From contig PDQK01000017.1 in assembly GCA_002746685.1 (NCBI GenBank), forward strand, positions 1-34,196: a stretch of 34,196 nt of DNA, given 5' to 3'. Under the pieces are notes generated by a model. It had not been told where the DNA came from, did not search any database, and was given only the letters and a program-made list of their open reading frames with translations. Positions 8,361 to 16,989 of the stretch are shown in pieces. The stretch's first letter is position 1, and each line of letters starts with the position of its first letter. The translations under genes were made by a program, and so were the position numbers. The stretch comes from Desulfobulbus propionicus (lineage in GTDB: Bacteria > Desulfobacterota > Desulfobulbia > Desulfobulbales > Desulfobulbaceae).

Positions 8361-8891
8361 TCAACCAAAACAAAGCCCGCAGTCAGGGCAGGTGAGCGTA
8401 TCAGTGGAAAACTGATAACCGCATGCGGGACAGGTTGCCTGTGCCGCATTGGTATCAAAGACAGCGCCCGCGTTGGTTATATCATGGTCAACTAGGCTGG
8501 TAGACTCCATATATTCTTGTTCCAGGACTGCCATCACCTCTTGTATATCCGCCTCCCGCACCTGCAGGAGCAATTCAGAACCGCGTCAGCCCTTAGCCCT
8601 GGGAGCAGAGGGATCAGCAAGAGCACGCGAAGCAATACTGTTTTCCATCAGGTATTCCTGGAGCTGCTTGATCTGCATGGCAGCTCCCTTTCTAATCGTT
8701 ACTACGGGTTCATCAGCAGCAATGGCTTTACTCATCTGACGGCTGCGTTCCTGCTGCCGGGCAAGCAGTGTGCGTACTTCTTTGCCGCTGACCAACGCAA
8801 TGTTGCAGGTTGCGCAGGTTGTGATGTCAGCGCGGTACTCGTCTCCACACTGCAGGCAATATTGCAGCTCAGGTTCTATGCGATCAAACAT
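8361..8891 (-). CDS. Putative selenoprotein: zinc-ribbon / DUF2007-like protein with in-frame UGA (Sec102)
   Basis: The minus strand encodes 101 residues from ATG at 8891, meets TGA at 8588-8586, and continues in the same frame for 74 more residues to a normal stop at 8361. Both halves look like one protein. An N-terminal zinc ribbon (C12, C15, C26, C29) is followed by a central region (about 60-127) resembling DUF2007 'putative signal transducing' domains, with IKQLQEYLMENSIASRALA before the UGA and ELLLQVREADIQEVMAVLE after it. A second zinc ribbon (C154, C157, C168, C171) ends CPDCGLCFG. The UGA sits in RAKG-U-RGSE, where I would expect cysteine in relatives. A SECIS-like hairpin starts 15 nt after the UGA. 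The gene begins 2 bases after hslU, so it is translated from the xerC-hslVU operon. Function is unknown; paired zinc ribbons suggest a protein- or RNA-binding adaptor. The alternative is a nonsense-mutated pseudogene, but intact reading on both sides and the hairpin argue against it. Confidence 0.78.
8553..8570 (-). promoter_or_regulatory. Candidate bacterial SECIS element
   Basis: On the mRNA strand CUCCUGC pairs with GCGGGAG (7 bp, one G-U) closing an AGGU loop. The loop starts after 22 nt following the UGA. Bacterial SECIS elements are short hairpins just 3' of the Sec UGA, with a conserved G (often GGU) in the apical loop at roughly 16-37 nt, as in E. coli fdhF. Size, distance and loop all fit. 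Confidence 0.72.
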
Positions 8892-8893
8892 GA

Positions 8894-10327
8894 TTACAGA
8901 ATATAGCGGCTGAGATCTTCATTATCAGAAATATCGGCCAACTGCTCGCGCACATATTCTGCGGTTACGGTAAAGGTAAGATCTTCTCTATCTGGTGCAT
9001 CGTAAGAAACTTCATCCAGCACTCGCTCCATAATCGTATGCAGCCTTCGGGCACCAATGTCTTCGGTTTTCTGGTTCACGTGGACCGCAATTTTTGCCAT
9101 CTCGCGAATGGCATCATCATCAAAAACCAGGTTGATATCTTCAGTTGCCATGAGCGCCTTGTACTGCTTAACCAGCGCACTTTCTGGCTCGGTCAGGATA
9201 CGAAAGAACTCTTCCTCTCCCAGGGCATTGAGATTAACCCGGATAGGAAACCGTCCCTGAAGTTCAGGCACCAGATCTGAGGGCTTGCACACATGAAAGG
9301 CACCGCTTGCGATAAACAGGATGTGATCGGTTTTCACCGGCCCATACTTGGTGGTAACGGTTGCACCCTCCACGATGGGCAGCAAGTCCCGCTGAACGCC
9401 TTCCCTTGAGACTTCCGGTGTGCTGGAACCGCTCCCCCCACGGGAAGCAATTTTATCAATCTCATCAATAAAAATAATTCCAGACTGCTCGGTACGGCGG
9501 ATGGCTTTTTCTGTGATACTTTCGTTATCGATCAGTTTCTCAGCCTCTTCTTTTTTCAAGAATTCCAGCGCTTCCGGTACCTTCACCTTGCGACTTTGTT
9601 TTTTCTTGGGAAAAAACCTAGAAAAAGCATCCTGCAAAGAGTTCTGCATGTCTTCCATTCCAGAAGCAGAGAACACCTCCACGACGGGAGCACTGGATTG
9701 AGCAACCACATCTAACTCTACCTCACGCTCATCCAACTCGCCATTTCTCAGCATCTCACGAAAACGCTCTCGGGTGCTCATGCCGCTTGGTGCTGGATCA
9801 GGAGAGGAGGGATTGCCATCCTCATCATACCCTAAGGTTACCACGTTGGACATGGAATCAGAGTACGATGGCACACCTGCCTTATTGCCTCCTGCCCGAT
9901 TCCCGCTGGGGAGCAGCAAGTCAAGTAATCGTTCCTCTGCTTGTGCGGCAGCACGATCCTGAACCCCGCCCTCTTCTTCCTTGGTCACCATGTTAATGGC
10001 AAGCTGGGTCAGATCACGGATCATGGATTCCACATCGCGTCCCACATACCCCACCTCGGTGAACTTGGAAGCCTCTACCTTGAGGAAAGGGGATTGGGCT
10101 AAATGGGCCAAACGCCGCGCGATTTCAGTCTTCCCCACACCCGTGGGGCCAATCATTATGATATTTTTTGGAGCGATTTCTTCGCGCAGGGGCGGCTCAA
10201 CCTGCTGGCGTCGCCACCGATTACGCAAGGCAATGGCCACCGAACGTTTGGCATCGGCCTGGCCAATAATATATTTATCCAGTTCAGACTCAGTCTGCTT
10301 GGGCGTAAGTGAGTTAAGACCTTTCAT
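8894..10327 (-). CDS. hslU: HslU, ATPase subunit of the HslVU protease
   Basis: This 477-residue AAA+ unfoldase feeds substrates into the HslV peptidase. Features include [20 protein letters not shown] at the N-terminus, Walker A GPTGVGKT at about 60-67, the pore loop GYVGRDVES, the variable I-domain (about 110-230), Walker [12 protein letters not shown], the sensor region [10 protein letters not shown], and a C-terminus ending SRYIL, the tail that docks into HslV. The start at ATG 10327 gives the family's usual N-terminus and overlaps the end of hslV by 14 bases, which implies translational coupling. A TTG at 10345 would add six residues with no benefit. It lies between hslV and the selenoprotein gene, in the minus-strand operon xerC-hslV-hslU. 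Confidence 0.96.
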   Translation of the reverse strand: MKGLNSLTPKQTESELDKYIIGQADAKRSVAIALRNRWRRQQVEPPLREEIAPKNIIMIGPTGVGKTEIARRLAHLAQSPFLKVEASKFTEVGYVGRDVESMIRDLTQLAINMVTKEEEGGVQDRAAAQAEERLLDLLLPSGNRAGGNKAGVPSYSDSMSNVVTLGYDEDGNPSSPDPAPSGMSTRERFREMLRNGELDEREVELDVVAQSSAPVVEVFSASGMEDMQNSLQDAFSRFFPKKKQSRKVKVPEALEFLKKEEAEKLIDNESITEKAIRRTEQSGIIFIDEIDKIASRGGSGSSTPEVSREGVQRDLLPIVEGATVTTKYGPVKTDHILFIASGAFHVCKPSDLVPELQGRFPIRVNLNALGEEEFFRILTEPESALVKQYKALMATEDINLVFDDDAIREMAKIAVHVNQKTEDIGARRLHTIMERVLDEVSYDAPDREDLTFTVTAEYVREQLADISDNEDLSRYIL

Positions 10328-10862
10328 CTTGTATCGTTTCAACAATTATATTGGTATTGGTATACACGCAGATGGAACCTGCTATTTCAAGGGCACTTCG
10401 CGCAATGGTCGGAGCATCAAGCTCAGAGTGTTTCACCAGTGCTGTGGCTGCTGCCTGGGCATAAGGCCCGCCAGAGCCAATGGCGATAATCCCATCATCA
10501 GCTTCAATCACATCGCCGGTACCGGAAAGCAGTAGGGAGTATTTGGCATCCACTGCCACCAGCATGGCTTCCAGACGACGCAGCATTTTGTCCATCCGCC
10601 AGTCTTTGGCAAGCTCAACTGAGGCTCGCATAAGGTTGCCATTAAACTGTTCAAGCTTTTGCTCTAATCGGTCATAAAGGGTAAAGGCATCGGCTGTGGC
10701 ACCGGCAAATCCGGTGATGACCTTATCGTGATACAGCCTGCGCACCTTTCTTGCCTCATGTTTAATGACAGTGGGGCCGAGGCTAACCTGTCCATCTCCG
10801 GCGACAACGACTTCACCTTTATGTCGTAATGCCAGAATAGTTGTGGATCGTATTTTTTTCAT
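10314..10862 (-). CDS. hslV: HslV, peptidase subunit of the HslVU protease
   Basis: This 182-residue proteasome-beta-like threonine protease forms the double hexameric core that HslU caps. It begins [16 protein letters not shown]. Aligned with E. coli HslV (MTTIVSV...), Thr7 should be the catalytic N-terminal threonine once the first six residues are removed. Other family blocks are [31 protein letters not shown], and [18 protein letters not shown]. The gene overlaps hslU by 14 bases and follows xerC after 112 bases. That gap contains no reading frame and might carry a separate promoter, though I see no clear heat-shock consensus. Confidence 0.96.
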   Translation of the reverse strand: MKKIRSTTILALRHKGEVVVAGDGQVSLGPTVIKHEARKVRRLYHDKVITGFAGATADAFTLYDRLEQKLEQFNGNLMRASVELAKDWRMDKMLRRLEAMLVAVDAKYSLLLSGTGDVIEADDGIIAIGSGGPYAQAAATALVKHSELDAPTIARSALEIAGSICVYTNTNIIVETIQDERS

Positions 10863-10974
10863 GGATACTCATAATCAAATTCGTTATTTCCGGGTACAAT
10901 GCTGGGCAAAAATAAGCACTGGAGTGGGAAAGTCAATCACGGGTTTCTTTTTGCATGTACAACGGCAGCAAGAT

Positions 10975-11880
10975 TCATTGTTTTGCTTTTGGATGGGCCT
11001 TGTCATAGACCATGGACAAGTGCTCCATATTCACATGGGTGTATTTCTGGGTGGTGGATAAACTCACATGACCAAGCAGCTCCTGCACCATTCGCAGGTC
11101 AGCTCCCATCTCCAACAGGTGGGTAGCAAAGGAATGGCGCAAACCATGGGGCGTAACGGTCACGCCAATCCCGGCTCGCTCGCCGTACATCTTTATGGAA
11201 CGCTCCACGCTCCTTGTTGTCAGTCGCGTTCCACGGCTATTGAGAAACATGGCCTCTTTTTCCGGTGGATGCCCACGGCTCATCCGAGCTGTAATTAGAG
11301 TATCCCGTTGGGGAAAATATTTCTCCAGCGCCTCGGCTGCAGGAGTACCATAGGGAACCAAACGTTCTTTACTTCCTTTGCCTGTGACCCGAACAACCTG
11401 ATCAGCAAGGTCATAATCAGCGACATTAGAGGCGACCAACTCAGAAACCCGCATCCCGGTTGCATACAGCATTTCCATGATGGTGATATCACGTAACTGG
11501 AAGGTATCTTTTTTCTCAGGAGCTTCAAGCAGGGCAAAAACCTCGTCAACCGTGAGAAACTGAGGAATATAGCTGCCCAGTTTGGGATTACTCACCCCGG
11601 CCAAGGGGTCATGGTGCAAAACCTCTTCCTTCATCAAAAATCGGAAAAACGTGCGTAATCCCGAAAGCTTTCGAGCAATGGTTGTACTGCTGTTTGCCAT
11701 ATACAGCGAACCAATGAAGCCCTGCACCTTGTCCCGGTTAAGCGTTTGAATGGTGAGTTCCTCTTTTCCTGTGAAATCAAAGAATTCGGTTACATCACGC
11801 TTATAGCTGCTTATTGTGTGGCCCGAGTATCCCTTTTCCACCTCCAGCCAGGTGATAAAATGGTCAATATATTCTCTCAT
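10975..11880 (-). CDS. xerC: Tyrosine recombinase XerC
   Basis: This 301-residue site-specific recombinase, with a XerD-type partner, resolves chromosome dimers at dif. From the ATG at 11880 the N-terminal SAM-like core-binding domain spans about 1-85 (EYIDHFITWLEVEKGYSGHT). The catalytic domain holds the complete active set: R144 in TGMRVSEL, K168 in TGKGSKE, H245 and R248 in HGLRHSFATHLLE, H271 in LLGHVSLSTT, and the nucleophile Y280 in QKYTHV. A TTG two codons upstream is a possible alternative start. Placement before hslVU is conserved in several bacterial groups. No integron or phage genes surround it, which favours the housekeeping Xer role over a mobile-element integrase. Confidence 0.92.
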   Translation of the reverse strand: MREYIDHFITWLEVEKGYSGHTISSYKRDVTEFFDFTGKEELTIQTLNRDKVQGFIGSLYMANSSTTIARKLSGLRTFFRFLMKEEVLHHDPLAGVSNPKLGSYIPQFLTVDEVFALLEAPEKKDTFQLRDITIMEMLYATGMRVSELVASNVADYDLADQVVRVTGKGSKERLVPYGTPAAEALEKYFPQRDTLITARMSRGHPPEKEAMFLNSRGTRLTTRSVERSIKMYGERAGIGVTVTPHGLRHSFATHLLEMGADLRMVQELLGHVSLSTTQKYTHVNMEHLSMVYDKAHPKAKQ

Positions 11881-12037
11881 GGACAAACAGATGTTGAAAG
11901 GTTAGTGAGTACAGTATAGACTACCAGTTTACCCTTGGAATGGCTTGGTGGCAAGCTGTGACCAAGAGACAGGCGAACTCTTACAGTTACACCACAGGAA
12001 CGTTTTTCTGACCTCCTGTTACAACGGAGTCAACGGT

Positions 12038-12271
12038 ATGGCAAAAAAATCTTTTGAAAGTGCCCTGGCAAAGCTTGAGAAAATCACTCAAGAACTTGAA
12101 GATGGTGAACTCCCATTGGAGACCAGTTTGAAAAAATTTGACGAAGGTATTCAACTGGTTACGTTCTGCAACGAAAAGCTTGAGCAAGCCAAAAGCAGGG
12201 TTGATATCCTGCTGAAAAAAGACGGCTCTTTTGCCACCGCACCCTTTAACGAGGCATCACGTGGAGATTAA
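12038..12271 (+). CDS. xseB: Exodeoxyribonuclease VII small subunit
   Basis: This 77-residue protein is the small subunit that binds several-fold to XseA in exonuclease VII, an enzyme degrading single-stranded DNA from both ends. The family core [20 protein letters not shown] is followed by [15 protein letters not shown] and a second helix rich in charged residues, giving the helical hairpin of XseB. The ATG at 12038 gives the family's N-terminus; the frame is open further upstream but without a good start. The large subunit gene xseA is not in the window. The last 11 bases overlap the ispA start, as in the common xseB-ispA-dxs arrangement. Confidence 0.94.
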   Translation: MAKKSFESALAKLEKITQELEDGELPLETSLKKFDEGIQLVTFCNEKLEQAKSRVDILLKKDGSFATAPFNEASRGD

Positions 12272-13154
12272 ACCATACTTGCAAACCAGACGCGAGCTGG
12301 TTGAAAACTACCTGGAGCAAACCTTTCCTGCTGCAGATGGAGATTTTGCGGCGCATATCGAATCCATGCGCTACAGTCTTTTTGTTGGTGGTAAACGGGT
12401 GCGCCCTATTTTATGCCTCGCAGGAGCTGATGCGGTAACCAGTGGACAAGCAGACCTGCAGTCCATTCTCCCCATTGCAGCGGCACTGGAATGCATCCAC
12501 ACCTATTCGCTCATCCACGATGATTTACCTGCCATGGATGATGATGAGCTCCGCAGGGGAAAACCTACAAATCATACGGTGTATGGTGAGGCAGCAGCTA
12601 TCTTGGCTGGTGATGGTCTGCTTACCTATGCTTTTGAACTGCTCAGCAGCAATGGCAACGTTGCCCCGGAAGTGCAGCTCAAGGTTACTGGGGTGATTGC
12701 CAAAGCGGCTGGTTCCTTTGGTGGAATGGTGGGGGGACAGTCTCTTGATATGATTTTTGAGGGGCAGCAAATAGCGTATGAGACGCTAAAAACCATCCAC
12801 AAAAGTAAGACAGGTGCTCTTATTACTGCTGCTGTGGTCAGTGGCGGCATTGCTGCTCATGCTACCCGTGAGCAGGAGCAGGCCCTCATGGAATATGGCA
12901 ACAACGCGGGACTGGCTTTTCAAATTGCAGATGATTTGCTGGATGTTACCGCAACCACGGAAGAGCTGGGTAAACCAGCTGGCAGTGATGAAGAGGCCGA
13001 TAAGGCAACCTACCCATCCCTGTTTGGGATTGAAACCTCGCAAAAAATGGCTCAAGAAGCTGTTGACAGAGCCCAGAAAGCCCTTAGCATTTTTGATCAC
13101 CACGCAGACCCGCTCCGGGCCCTTGCAACTTATATAATAGAACGGACATATTAA
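12261..13154 (+). CDS. ispA: Polyprenyl (farnesyl/geranylgeranyl) diphosphate synthase
   Basis: This 297-residue trans-isoprenyl diphosphate synthase condenses isopentenyl diphosphate with allylic diphosphates. The first aspartate-rich motif is DDLPAMDDD (D87, D88, D93) and the second DDLLD (D224, D225, D228). GGKRVRP near residue 45 and [12 protein letters not shown] fit the family, as does KTGALI. The start is GTG at 12261: GAGG lies 6-7 bases upstream and the protein then begins like other IspA proteins ([18 protein letters not shown]). The reading frame is open further upstream within xseB. Overlap with xseB and a 1-base gap to dxs indicate a single operon. Product length (C15 or C20) cannot be decided from the sequence. 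Confidence 0.93.
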   Translation: MEIKPYLQTRRELVENYLEQTFPAADGDFAAHIESMRYSLFVGGKRVRPILCLAGADAVTSGQADLQSILPIAAALECIHTYSLIHDDLPAMDDDELRRGKPTNHTVYGEAAAILAGDGLLTYAFELLSSNGNVAPEVQLKVTGVIAKAAGSFGGMVGGQSLDMIFEGQQIAYETLKTIHKSKTGALITAAVVSGGIAAHATREQEQALMEYGNNAGLAFQIADDLLDVTATTEELGKPAGSDEEADKATYPSLFGIETSQKMAQEAVDRAQKALSIFDHHADPLRALATYIIERTY

Positions 13155-13155
13155 T

Positions 13156-15060
13156 ATGCTTATCATGAATACCCAGGCGGAACACCAGCACAAGGTGCTC
13201 GATTGTATCCACTCGCCTGAGGATTTACGCACGCTGAGTGGTGACGAGTTAACCGTCTTGGCAGGTGAGTTACGGGAGACGATAATTGCAACAGTAGCTC
13301 AAAACGGTGGTCATCTCGCCCCCAGTTTAGGCGTTGTCGAGTTGACCATGGCGCTTCATTACGTGTTCAAAACACCAAAAGATAAGCTCATCTGGGATGT
13401 GGGCCACCAGTCTTATGCCCACAAGTTGCTTACCGGAAGAAAGGATACCTTCCACACTCTCCGCCAACATGGCGGGATAAGCGGGTTTCCCAAGCGCTCG
13501 GAATCTGAATATGATCCAGTGGAAACAGGGCACAGCTCAACTTCCATCTCCTACAGCCTGGGCATGGCGGCAGCAAAAGAGCTGCAAAATGATGATGGCC
13601 GGGTTATCGCCATTATTGGTGATGGTTCCATGACGGCAGGAATGGCCTTTGAAGCGCTGAGCCACGCTGGTGAAGTGGACAAAAATCTGATCGTCATTTT
13701 AAATGATAACGAGATGTCCATTTCTCCAAATGTTGGTGCTTTTTCCAGTTTTCTCAGCCGTAAGATGACCGGCAAGGCCATTCGCCGGGTTCGTGACCAT
13801 ATTGAAGAACGCCTCATGGCGCTCCCTGCTGTTGGGGAAAATATTTTATCCATTTTGCGCAGGAGCGAAGAGAGCCTAAAAGCCTTCCTCACCCCAGGCA
13901 TCCTGTTTGAAGCGCTCAAATTCAAGTATGTGGGACCAATTCCAGGCCATGATCTGGATGATCTTATCGCGACCCTGACCAATGTCCGCGACCATAATCA
14001 TGGGCCGGTTTTGGTTCATGTGGTTACCACCAAGGGCAAGGGATATAAGCCAGCAGAGGAAAATCCTGGAGCCTATCATGGTGTAGGGCCATTTGATCTT
14101 GCCACTGGCAAGGGAAAAAGCTCTGCAAAATCCCCCCCATCCTATACCAAGGTGTTCGGTAATACGTTATGTAAGTTAGCTCGCAAGGATAGCAGAATAG
14201 CGGCCATCACTGCAGCCATGCCCAGTGGAACCGGGCTCCAGAAGTTCAGTCAGGAATTTCCTGAGCGTTTCTTTGATGTGGGTATTGCAGAACAACACGC
14301 TGTCACCTTTGCTGCCGGGTTGGCTCTTGAGGGGATGCGGCCATTTTTTGCTGTTTACTCAACCTTTATGCAGCGTGCTCTGGACCAGTTGATCCATGAT
14401 GTTTGTTTACCAGACCTGCCAGTCACCATTGCCATGGACAGGGCAGGGGTCGTGGGTGCTGATGGACCAACGCATCACGGCATTTTTGATCTTTCTTTTC
14501 TCTCCTGCGTGCCAAACCTGACCATGATGGCTCCAAAGAACGAGAATGAACTGCAGCATCTGCTGTATACGGCCTCGCTTCATGATGGCCCTGTGGTAAT
14601 ACGCTATCCACGGGGGAATGGCGAAGGTGTTCCCCTTGATCTCGGGTATGAAAAGCTTGCAATTGGCAAGGGAGAGGTACTCAAGAGCGGTACAGATGTG
14701 CTCCTGCTCCCGGTTGGTAACCGGGTCTACCCGGCGCTTCAGGCCGCCAAACAGCTTGAAGAAAAAGGGGTTGATGCAGCAGTCATCAACCCACGCTTTA
14801 TCAAGCCTCTTGATATGGAACTGATCTCGGAGTGGGCGAAAAAAACACAACGAGTGGTTACCATTGAAGATAACTGTATCCAGGGTGGGTTTGGCTGCGC
14901 AGTGCTTCAGGCTCTTAATAGTGCAGGGATCAATATACCAGTACGTATGCTTGGTTATGCAAGTACGTTTGTGGAACATGCTCCGCAAAATATTCTGTGG
15001 AAGGATGCTGAGATTGATGCAGAGGGTATCGTCGTAAACACGTTGAGGCTGCTACAATAA
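13156..15060 (+). CDS. dxs: 1-deoxy-D-xylulose-5-phosphate synthase
   Basis: This 634-residue thiamine-diphosphate enzyme joins pyruvate and glyceraldehyde 3-phosphate in the first step of the MEP isoprenoid pathway. It has the N-terminal block [15 protein letters not shown], the ThDP/Mg motif starting [13 protein letters not shown] at about residue 155 and ending NDNEMSI, the pyrimidine-binding domain with the catalytic glutamate E379 in [15 protein letters not shown], and the C-terminal transketolase domain ([13 protein letters not shown]). Length is typical. It starts 1 base after ispA (ATG 13156; a second ATG three codons later is also possible). Together with IspA it directs carbon to quinone side chains and undecaprenyl carriers. 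A terminator follows at 15111. Confidence 0.97.
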   Translation: MLIMNTQAEHQHKVLDCIHSPEDLRTLSGDELTVLAGELRETIIATVAQNGGHLAPSLGVVELTMALHYVFKTPKDKLIWDVGHQSYAHKLLTGRKDTFHTLRQHGGISGFPKRSESEYDPVETGHSSTSISYSLGMAAAKELQNDDGRVIAIIGDGSMTAGMAFEALSHAGEVDKNLIVILNDNEMSISPNVGAFSSFLSRKMTGKAIRRVRDHIEERLMALPAVGENILSILRRSEESLKAFLTPGILFEALKFKYVGPIPGHDLDDLIATLTNVRDHNHGPVLVHVVTTKGKGYKPAEENPGAYHGVGPFDLATGKGKSSAKSPPSYTKVFGNTLCKLARKDSRIAAITAAMPSGTGLQKFSQEFPERFFDVGIAEQHAVTFAAGLALEGMRPFFAVYSTFMQRALDQLIHDVCLPDLPVTIAMDRAGVVGADGPTHHGIFDLSFLSCVPNLTMMAPKNENELQHLLYTASLHDGPVVIRYPRGNGEGVPLDLGYEKLAIGKGEVLKSGTDVLLLPVGNRVYPALQAAKQLEEKGVDAAVINPRFIKPLDMELISEWAKKTQRVVTIEDNCIQGGFGCAVLQALNSAGINIPVRMLGYASTFVEHAPQNILWKDAEIDAEGIVVNTLRLLQ

Positions 15061-15110
15061 TAATCCACGCTGCCTGACAGCTACATACAAAGGGGCAAAG
15101 TCACCCCATC

Positions 15111-15145
15111 AAGGCCGGAATCCCACTGCGGGACCGGCCTTTTTC
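15111..15145 (+). terminator. Rho-independent terminator after dxs
   Basis: AAGGCCGG (15111-15118) pairs with CCGGCCTT (15134-15141). The intervening bases can add a TCCC/GGGA inner stem, and TTTTT follows. It ends the xseB-ispA-dxs operon. Confidence 0.88.
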
Positions 15146-15320
15146 ATTGAACTGCCTGTAGTTACTTGCCTAAAAATGTGAGGAGTCCCAGAATAGGGAG
15201 TATGGTAAGCAAGCTAGTGCATCTCTGTGTTTGTCTACAGGGCCTGGGCAACCATGGTGAAGAAACTTTGGTCTCAAGCGAGATGAAAAGATGATAGGGG
15301 GAGTGAGTAGCTGAAATCAC

Positions 15321-15363
15321 AAAAAACAAAAGCCGTATAATCTTGAACGATTATACGGCTTTT
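15321..15363 (-). terminator. Rho-independent terminator of tRNA-Leu
   Basis: AAAAGCCGTATAATC (15328-15342) and GATTATACGGCTTTT (15349-15363) form a perfect 15-bp stem with a 6-nt loop. On the minus strand it is followed by a T-rich stretch (TTTTGTTTTTT). It starts 6 bases after the 3' end of the tRNA gene. Confidence 0.9.
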
Positions 15364-15369
15364 CAATTT

Positions 15370-15455
15370 TGGTGCCGAAGGGGAGAGTCGAACTCCCACA
15401 GGCTGAGCCTACATGACCCTGAACCATGCGCGTCTACCAATTCCGCCACTTCGGC
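15370..15455 (-). tRNA. tRNA-Leu (anticodon CAG), CCA encoded
   Basis: The minus strand reads GCCGAAGTGGCGGAATTGGT and on to CTTCGGCACCA. The acceptor stem GCCGAAG/CTTCGGC is perfect, the D-loop is of the leucine type (GGAATTGGTAGACGCGC), the anticodon stem CATGG/TCATG holds loop TTCAGGG, there is a variable arm of class II form, and the T loop is TTCGACT. It has its own promoter and terminator, so it is a single-gene unit. Confidence 0.95.
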
Positions 15456-15467
15456 AATGCGTGACAG

Positions 15468-15496
15468 AATATGCATGGTGTGCCTGTTTTTGTCAA
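15468..15496 (-). promoter_or_regulatory. Sigma-70-type promoter of tRNA-Leu
   Basis: On the minus strand a perfect -35 TTGACA (15496-15491) is followed after 17 bases by CATATT (15473-15468; 4 of 6 consensus bases), placing the transcript start a few bases before the tRNA 5' end at 15455. Confidence 0.7.
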
Positions 15497-15730
15497 GCGT
15501 TTCTTTACTGATGTTGAAAAAAATGAACTGGAACTTTATTTTTCAGGTAAAAAACGGCAAATAAGCGAGAGCTTTGTGCAGGTTTAAAAAGTGGATGGGG
15601 TTTTTCGCTAAAGAATTGGCACATGAAAGATTTGCTTGTTTTTTCGATTTAGGTTACAAATGCCTTCTTTTTATACGACCTCAAAGAGGTGTTCATCAAG
15701 AGCTGTTTAAGCATGAGTAGCCTTTTGCTG

Positions 15731-15751
15731 ACCAGTTAAGCAATAACTGGT
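15731..15751. repeat. Perfect 8-bp inverted repeat just upstream of ribF
   Basis: ACCAGTTA (15731-15738) and TAACTGGT (15744-15751) are separated by 5 bases and end 9 bases before the ribF ATG. It could be an operator or an mRNA hairpin covering the ribosome-binding region. The role is unknown. Confidence 0.5.
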
Positions 15752-15760
15752 GGATAGTAG

Positions 15761-16717
15761 ATGGAAATATATACTGACCTACAAGATATTCGTAAGCCTT
15801 TTGACCGGGCAAGTCTAACCATTGGTAACTTTGATGGGGTGCATCTTGGCCATATGCAGCTTTTTGAGCGGGTGGTTGAGCGTGCCAGGGAAAATAAAGG
15901 TACCAGTGTGGCTGTTACCTTCGACCCTCATCCGCTCAAGGTGCTTCATCCCAAAGGCATTCGTCTGGTCTCCACCACGGAACAAAAAATTGAACTTATC
16001 GAAAGTGCTGGGCTCGATGTCCTGATTGTTATTCCGTTTAACCGGGAAGTTGCCGCTGTCACCGCCACTGAATTTCTGGATAGGGTTTTGTTGCAAACCA
16101 TTGGGATGCAGGAACTGGTCATCGGTTATGACTATGCACTGGGCAAAGGTCGCCAGGGCGATATCAATTTTTTACGTGACCAGGGGAGGAAGAAAGGTTT
16201 TCCAGTAGAAGTGATTCCTGCCCATTATATAAACGGGGAAATCGTATCCAGCTCCAGGATCAGAGCGTTGGTCGCCGCAGGCAGGATGCGGGACGTACGA
16301 AAACTGTTGGGCCGCTTATATCAGATTCGGGGAAATGTGCAATCTGGGTACAAGCGGGGGCGGCAATTAGGCTTTCCCACTGCAAATCTTTGTGTTTCTG
16401 AAGAAGACCTGTGTCCAAAAACCGGTGTGTATGTCACCCAGGTCTTGTATGACGGCAAGCAGTATGGCGGCGTCTCCAATATTGGTTATAACCCGACTTT
16501 TGGTGAGCATAAGTTGGTGGCAGAAACGCATATTTTTGATTGTAACGCTGATATGTATGGTCGTCCGCTCAAAATTAATTTCCTGCGTCATCTGCGCGCT
16601 GAAATGACCTTTGACGGGCCTGAAGCATTGATTAAACAGATCAGTAAAGATATTGCGGTTGCGCATAAAGTGCTTGACCGGGCCCGGGCGAAGAAGCTCA
16701 TCGCATATCAACCGTAA
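15761..16717 (+). CDS. ribF: Bifunctional riboflavin kinase / FAD synthetase
   Basis: This 318-residue enzyme phosphorylates riboflavin to FMN and adenylylates FMN to FAD. The N-terminal nucleotidyltransferase domain has TIGNFDGVHLGH (residues 20-31), VTFDPHP and the SSSRIRALVAAGRM block near 165-180. The C-terminal flavokinase domain starts near 185 and includes GRQLGFPTANL, TGVYVTQV and NIGYNPTFG. Length is normal for a two-domain RibF. The ATG at 15761 has a weak GGA-type ribosome-binding site. It is separated by about 270 bases from the gene set that ends in ribE-ribBA-ribH and is probably transcribed on its own. The product supplies FAD for AprA and the Qmo flavoproteins encoded later in the window. 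Confidence 0.96.
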   Translation: MEIYTDLQDIRKPFDRASLTIGNFDGVHLGHMQLFERVVERARENKGTSVAVTFDPHPLKVLHPKGIRLVSTTEQKIELIESAGLDVLIVIPFNREVAAVTATEFLDRVLLQTIGMQELVIGYDYALGKGRQGDINFLRDQGRKKGFPVEVIPAHYINGEIVSSSRIRALVAAGRMRDVRKLLGRLYQIRGNVQSGYKRGRQLGFPTANLCVSEEDLCPKTGVYVTQVLYDGKQYGGVSNIGYNPTFGEHKLVAETHIFDCNADMYGRPLKINFLRHLRAEMTFDGPEALIKQISKDIAVAHKVLDRARAKKLIAYQP

Positions 16718-16989
16718 TGGACAAAATAACAAATGGATTCGGGTTACGAAACCCTGCCTGGACAGCATGAAGGGGGGGGCTGCTGACTGGATATAATCAC
16801 GGTATACAACATATTCCGTTTGTGGCACCTTGCTTCCTCATGCTTCATGTCTATAATGTACGCTGTTTTCTTTTTTCCTTTTTAAAGGGAAAACAGGCTA
16901 TTTCTCTCATTGGCGTGTGAGTGCAATCGTTTTTTTAGAAAAATCGATAAGCTACCATTTATAAAATAGATAAAATAAAGGGCGTTTTT

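Larger units (their letters stand above)
15456..15760. other. Non-coding interval between tRNA-Leu and ribF
   Basis: These 305 bases hold the minus-strand tRNA promoter at one end and an inverted repeat before ribF at the other. I see no open reading frame of interest and no FMN riboswitch sequence pattern. Confidence 0.5.

Noticed and set aside
8361..8588. Nonsense-mutated pseudogene as the explanation for the split zinc-ribbon gene
   Set aside because: Only one stop interrupts an otherwise intact protein with complete motifs on both sides, and a SECIS-like hairpin follows at the correct distance. Sec recoding explains this better, though it is unproven.
10975..11880. Phage or integron integrase
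   Set aside because: The tyrosine recombinase sits in the conserved xerC-hslV-hslU order, without attachment repeats or mobile genes, and its length and motifs fit XerC.
15660..15690. Sigma-54 promoters near 15620-15645 and 16820-16835 (TGGCAC with a nearby TTGC)
   Set aside because: The spacing between the GG and GC elements is wrong (14 and 6 bases instead of 10).
15456..15760. FMN riboswitch before ribF (and before ribE)
   Set aside because: I looked for the conserved RFN blocks (GGGGCAGGGTGAAA.., ACCGGCGGTGA.., AGCCCGCGA) and found none in either upstream region.
16735..16900. Terminator after ribF
   Set aside because: The GGGTT/AACCC and CTGTTTTC/GAAAACAG pairings are not followed by a T tract, so I left them as minor inverted repeats.
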